NCBI GenBank assembly: GCA_946999025.1
Contig: CAMQBP010000045.1
Coordinates: 1 to 12,003 of the forward strand
From: an uncultured Prevotella sp.
GTDB taxonomy: Bacteria > Bacteroidota > Bacteroidia > Bacteroidales > Bacteroidaceae
Length of the DNA stretch: 12,003 bases
Direction: 5' to 3'
The notes beneath the pieces are model-generated. The model saw only the letters and a list, made by a program, of their open reading frames with translations. It ran no database searches and had not been told where the DNA came from. Of the stretch, positions 11,926 through 12,003 are shown piece by piece; the stretch's first letter is position 1, and each line of letters begins with the position of its first letter. Made by a program: the position numbers and the translations under genes.

Positions 11926-12003
11926 AGCTAAGGGTGCTCACTTTATTTGTGGGCTGAGAACAAACCTTCTGACCTGATCTGGATAATACCAGCGTAGGAA
12001 TTG
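11926..12003 (+). ncRNA. TPP riboswitch (THI element), 3' end cut by window edge
   Basis: Aptamer that binds thiamin pyrophosphate and shuts down expression of thiamin synthesis or uptake genes. The conserved segments are in order: GGGTGC (11932-11937), a variable P3 hairpin with CAC/GTG ends, GCTGAGA (11953-11959), then ACCTGATCTGGATAATACCA at 11972-11991, continuing GCGTAGG to 11998. These are the hallmark THI-box sequences. The 3' strand of P1, the expression platform and the controlled gene lie beyond base 12003. The downstream gene on the plus strand is therefore predicted to be thiamin-related. Confidence 0.95.

Overview
The window looks like chromosomal DNA from a Bacteroidales bacterium, most likely Prevotella in the broad sense. 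The protein families are of Bacteroidota type (class II NrdJ, an amidase with a SPOR-like tail, a single-copy MCE protein, a DnaA with GPSG-type Walker A). Shine-Dalgarno sequences are weak or absent. Upstream of most transcription units there is a Bacteroidota promoter of the form TTTG - about 20 nt - TAnnTTTG. The genus is an inference; no marker fixes the species.

Layout. (1) Bases 1-2773, minus strand: a two-gene unit. A large multi-barrel outer-membrane protein with a tyrosine-containing coiled coil is followed after 10 bp by a secreted Arg/Tyr/Pro-rich protein cut by the left edge. (2) 2774-3604: about 830 bp without a convincing gene. It holds the promoter of that unit, degenerate 22-24 bp repeats and an 11-bp inverted repeat. 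(3) 3605-4342, minus: an NfsA-like FMN nitroreductase. (4) 4343-4549: a divergent promoter region. (5) 4550-7525, plus: adenosylcobalamin-dependent ribonucleotide reductase (nrdJ) and dihydroneopterin aldolase (folB), 9 bp apart. (6) 7570-9885, plus: a secreted N-acetylmuramoyl-L-alanine amidase and a membrane-anchored MCE/MlaD-like protein, 27 bp apart, with a promoter motif almost touching the amidase start codon. (7) 9886-10312: a gene-free leader with a near-ideal dnaA promoter. (8) 10313-11725: dnaA, closed by a strong intrinsic terminator. (9) 11874-12003: a promoter of the same type driving a TPP riboswitch that must control a thiamin gene beyond the right edge.

Functionally, most of the window is housekeeping: deoxynucleotide supply, folate precursor synthesis, replication initiation, cell-wall cleavage and envelope lipid handling. 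I see no mobile element, CRISPR array, defence system, rRNA or tRNA. The least ordinary part is the outer-membrane locus at the left, whose domain order (two beta-barrel-like modules, coiled coil, Asp/Tyr tract, third beta-barrel) I cannot match to a named family. I see no clearly new multi-gene system.
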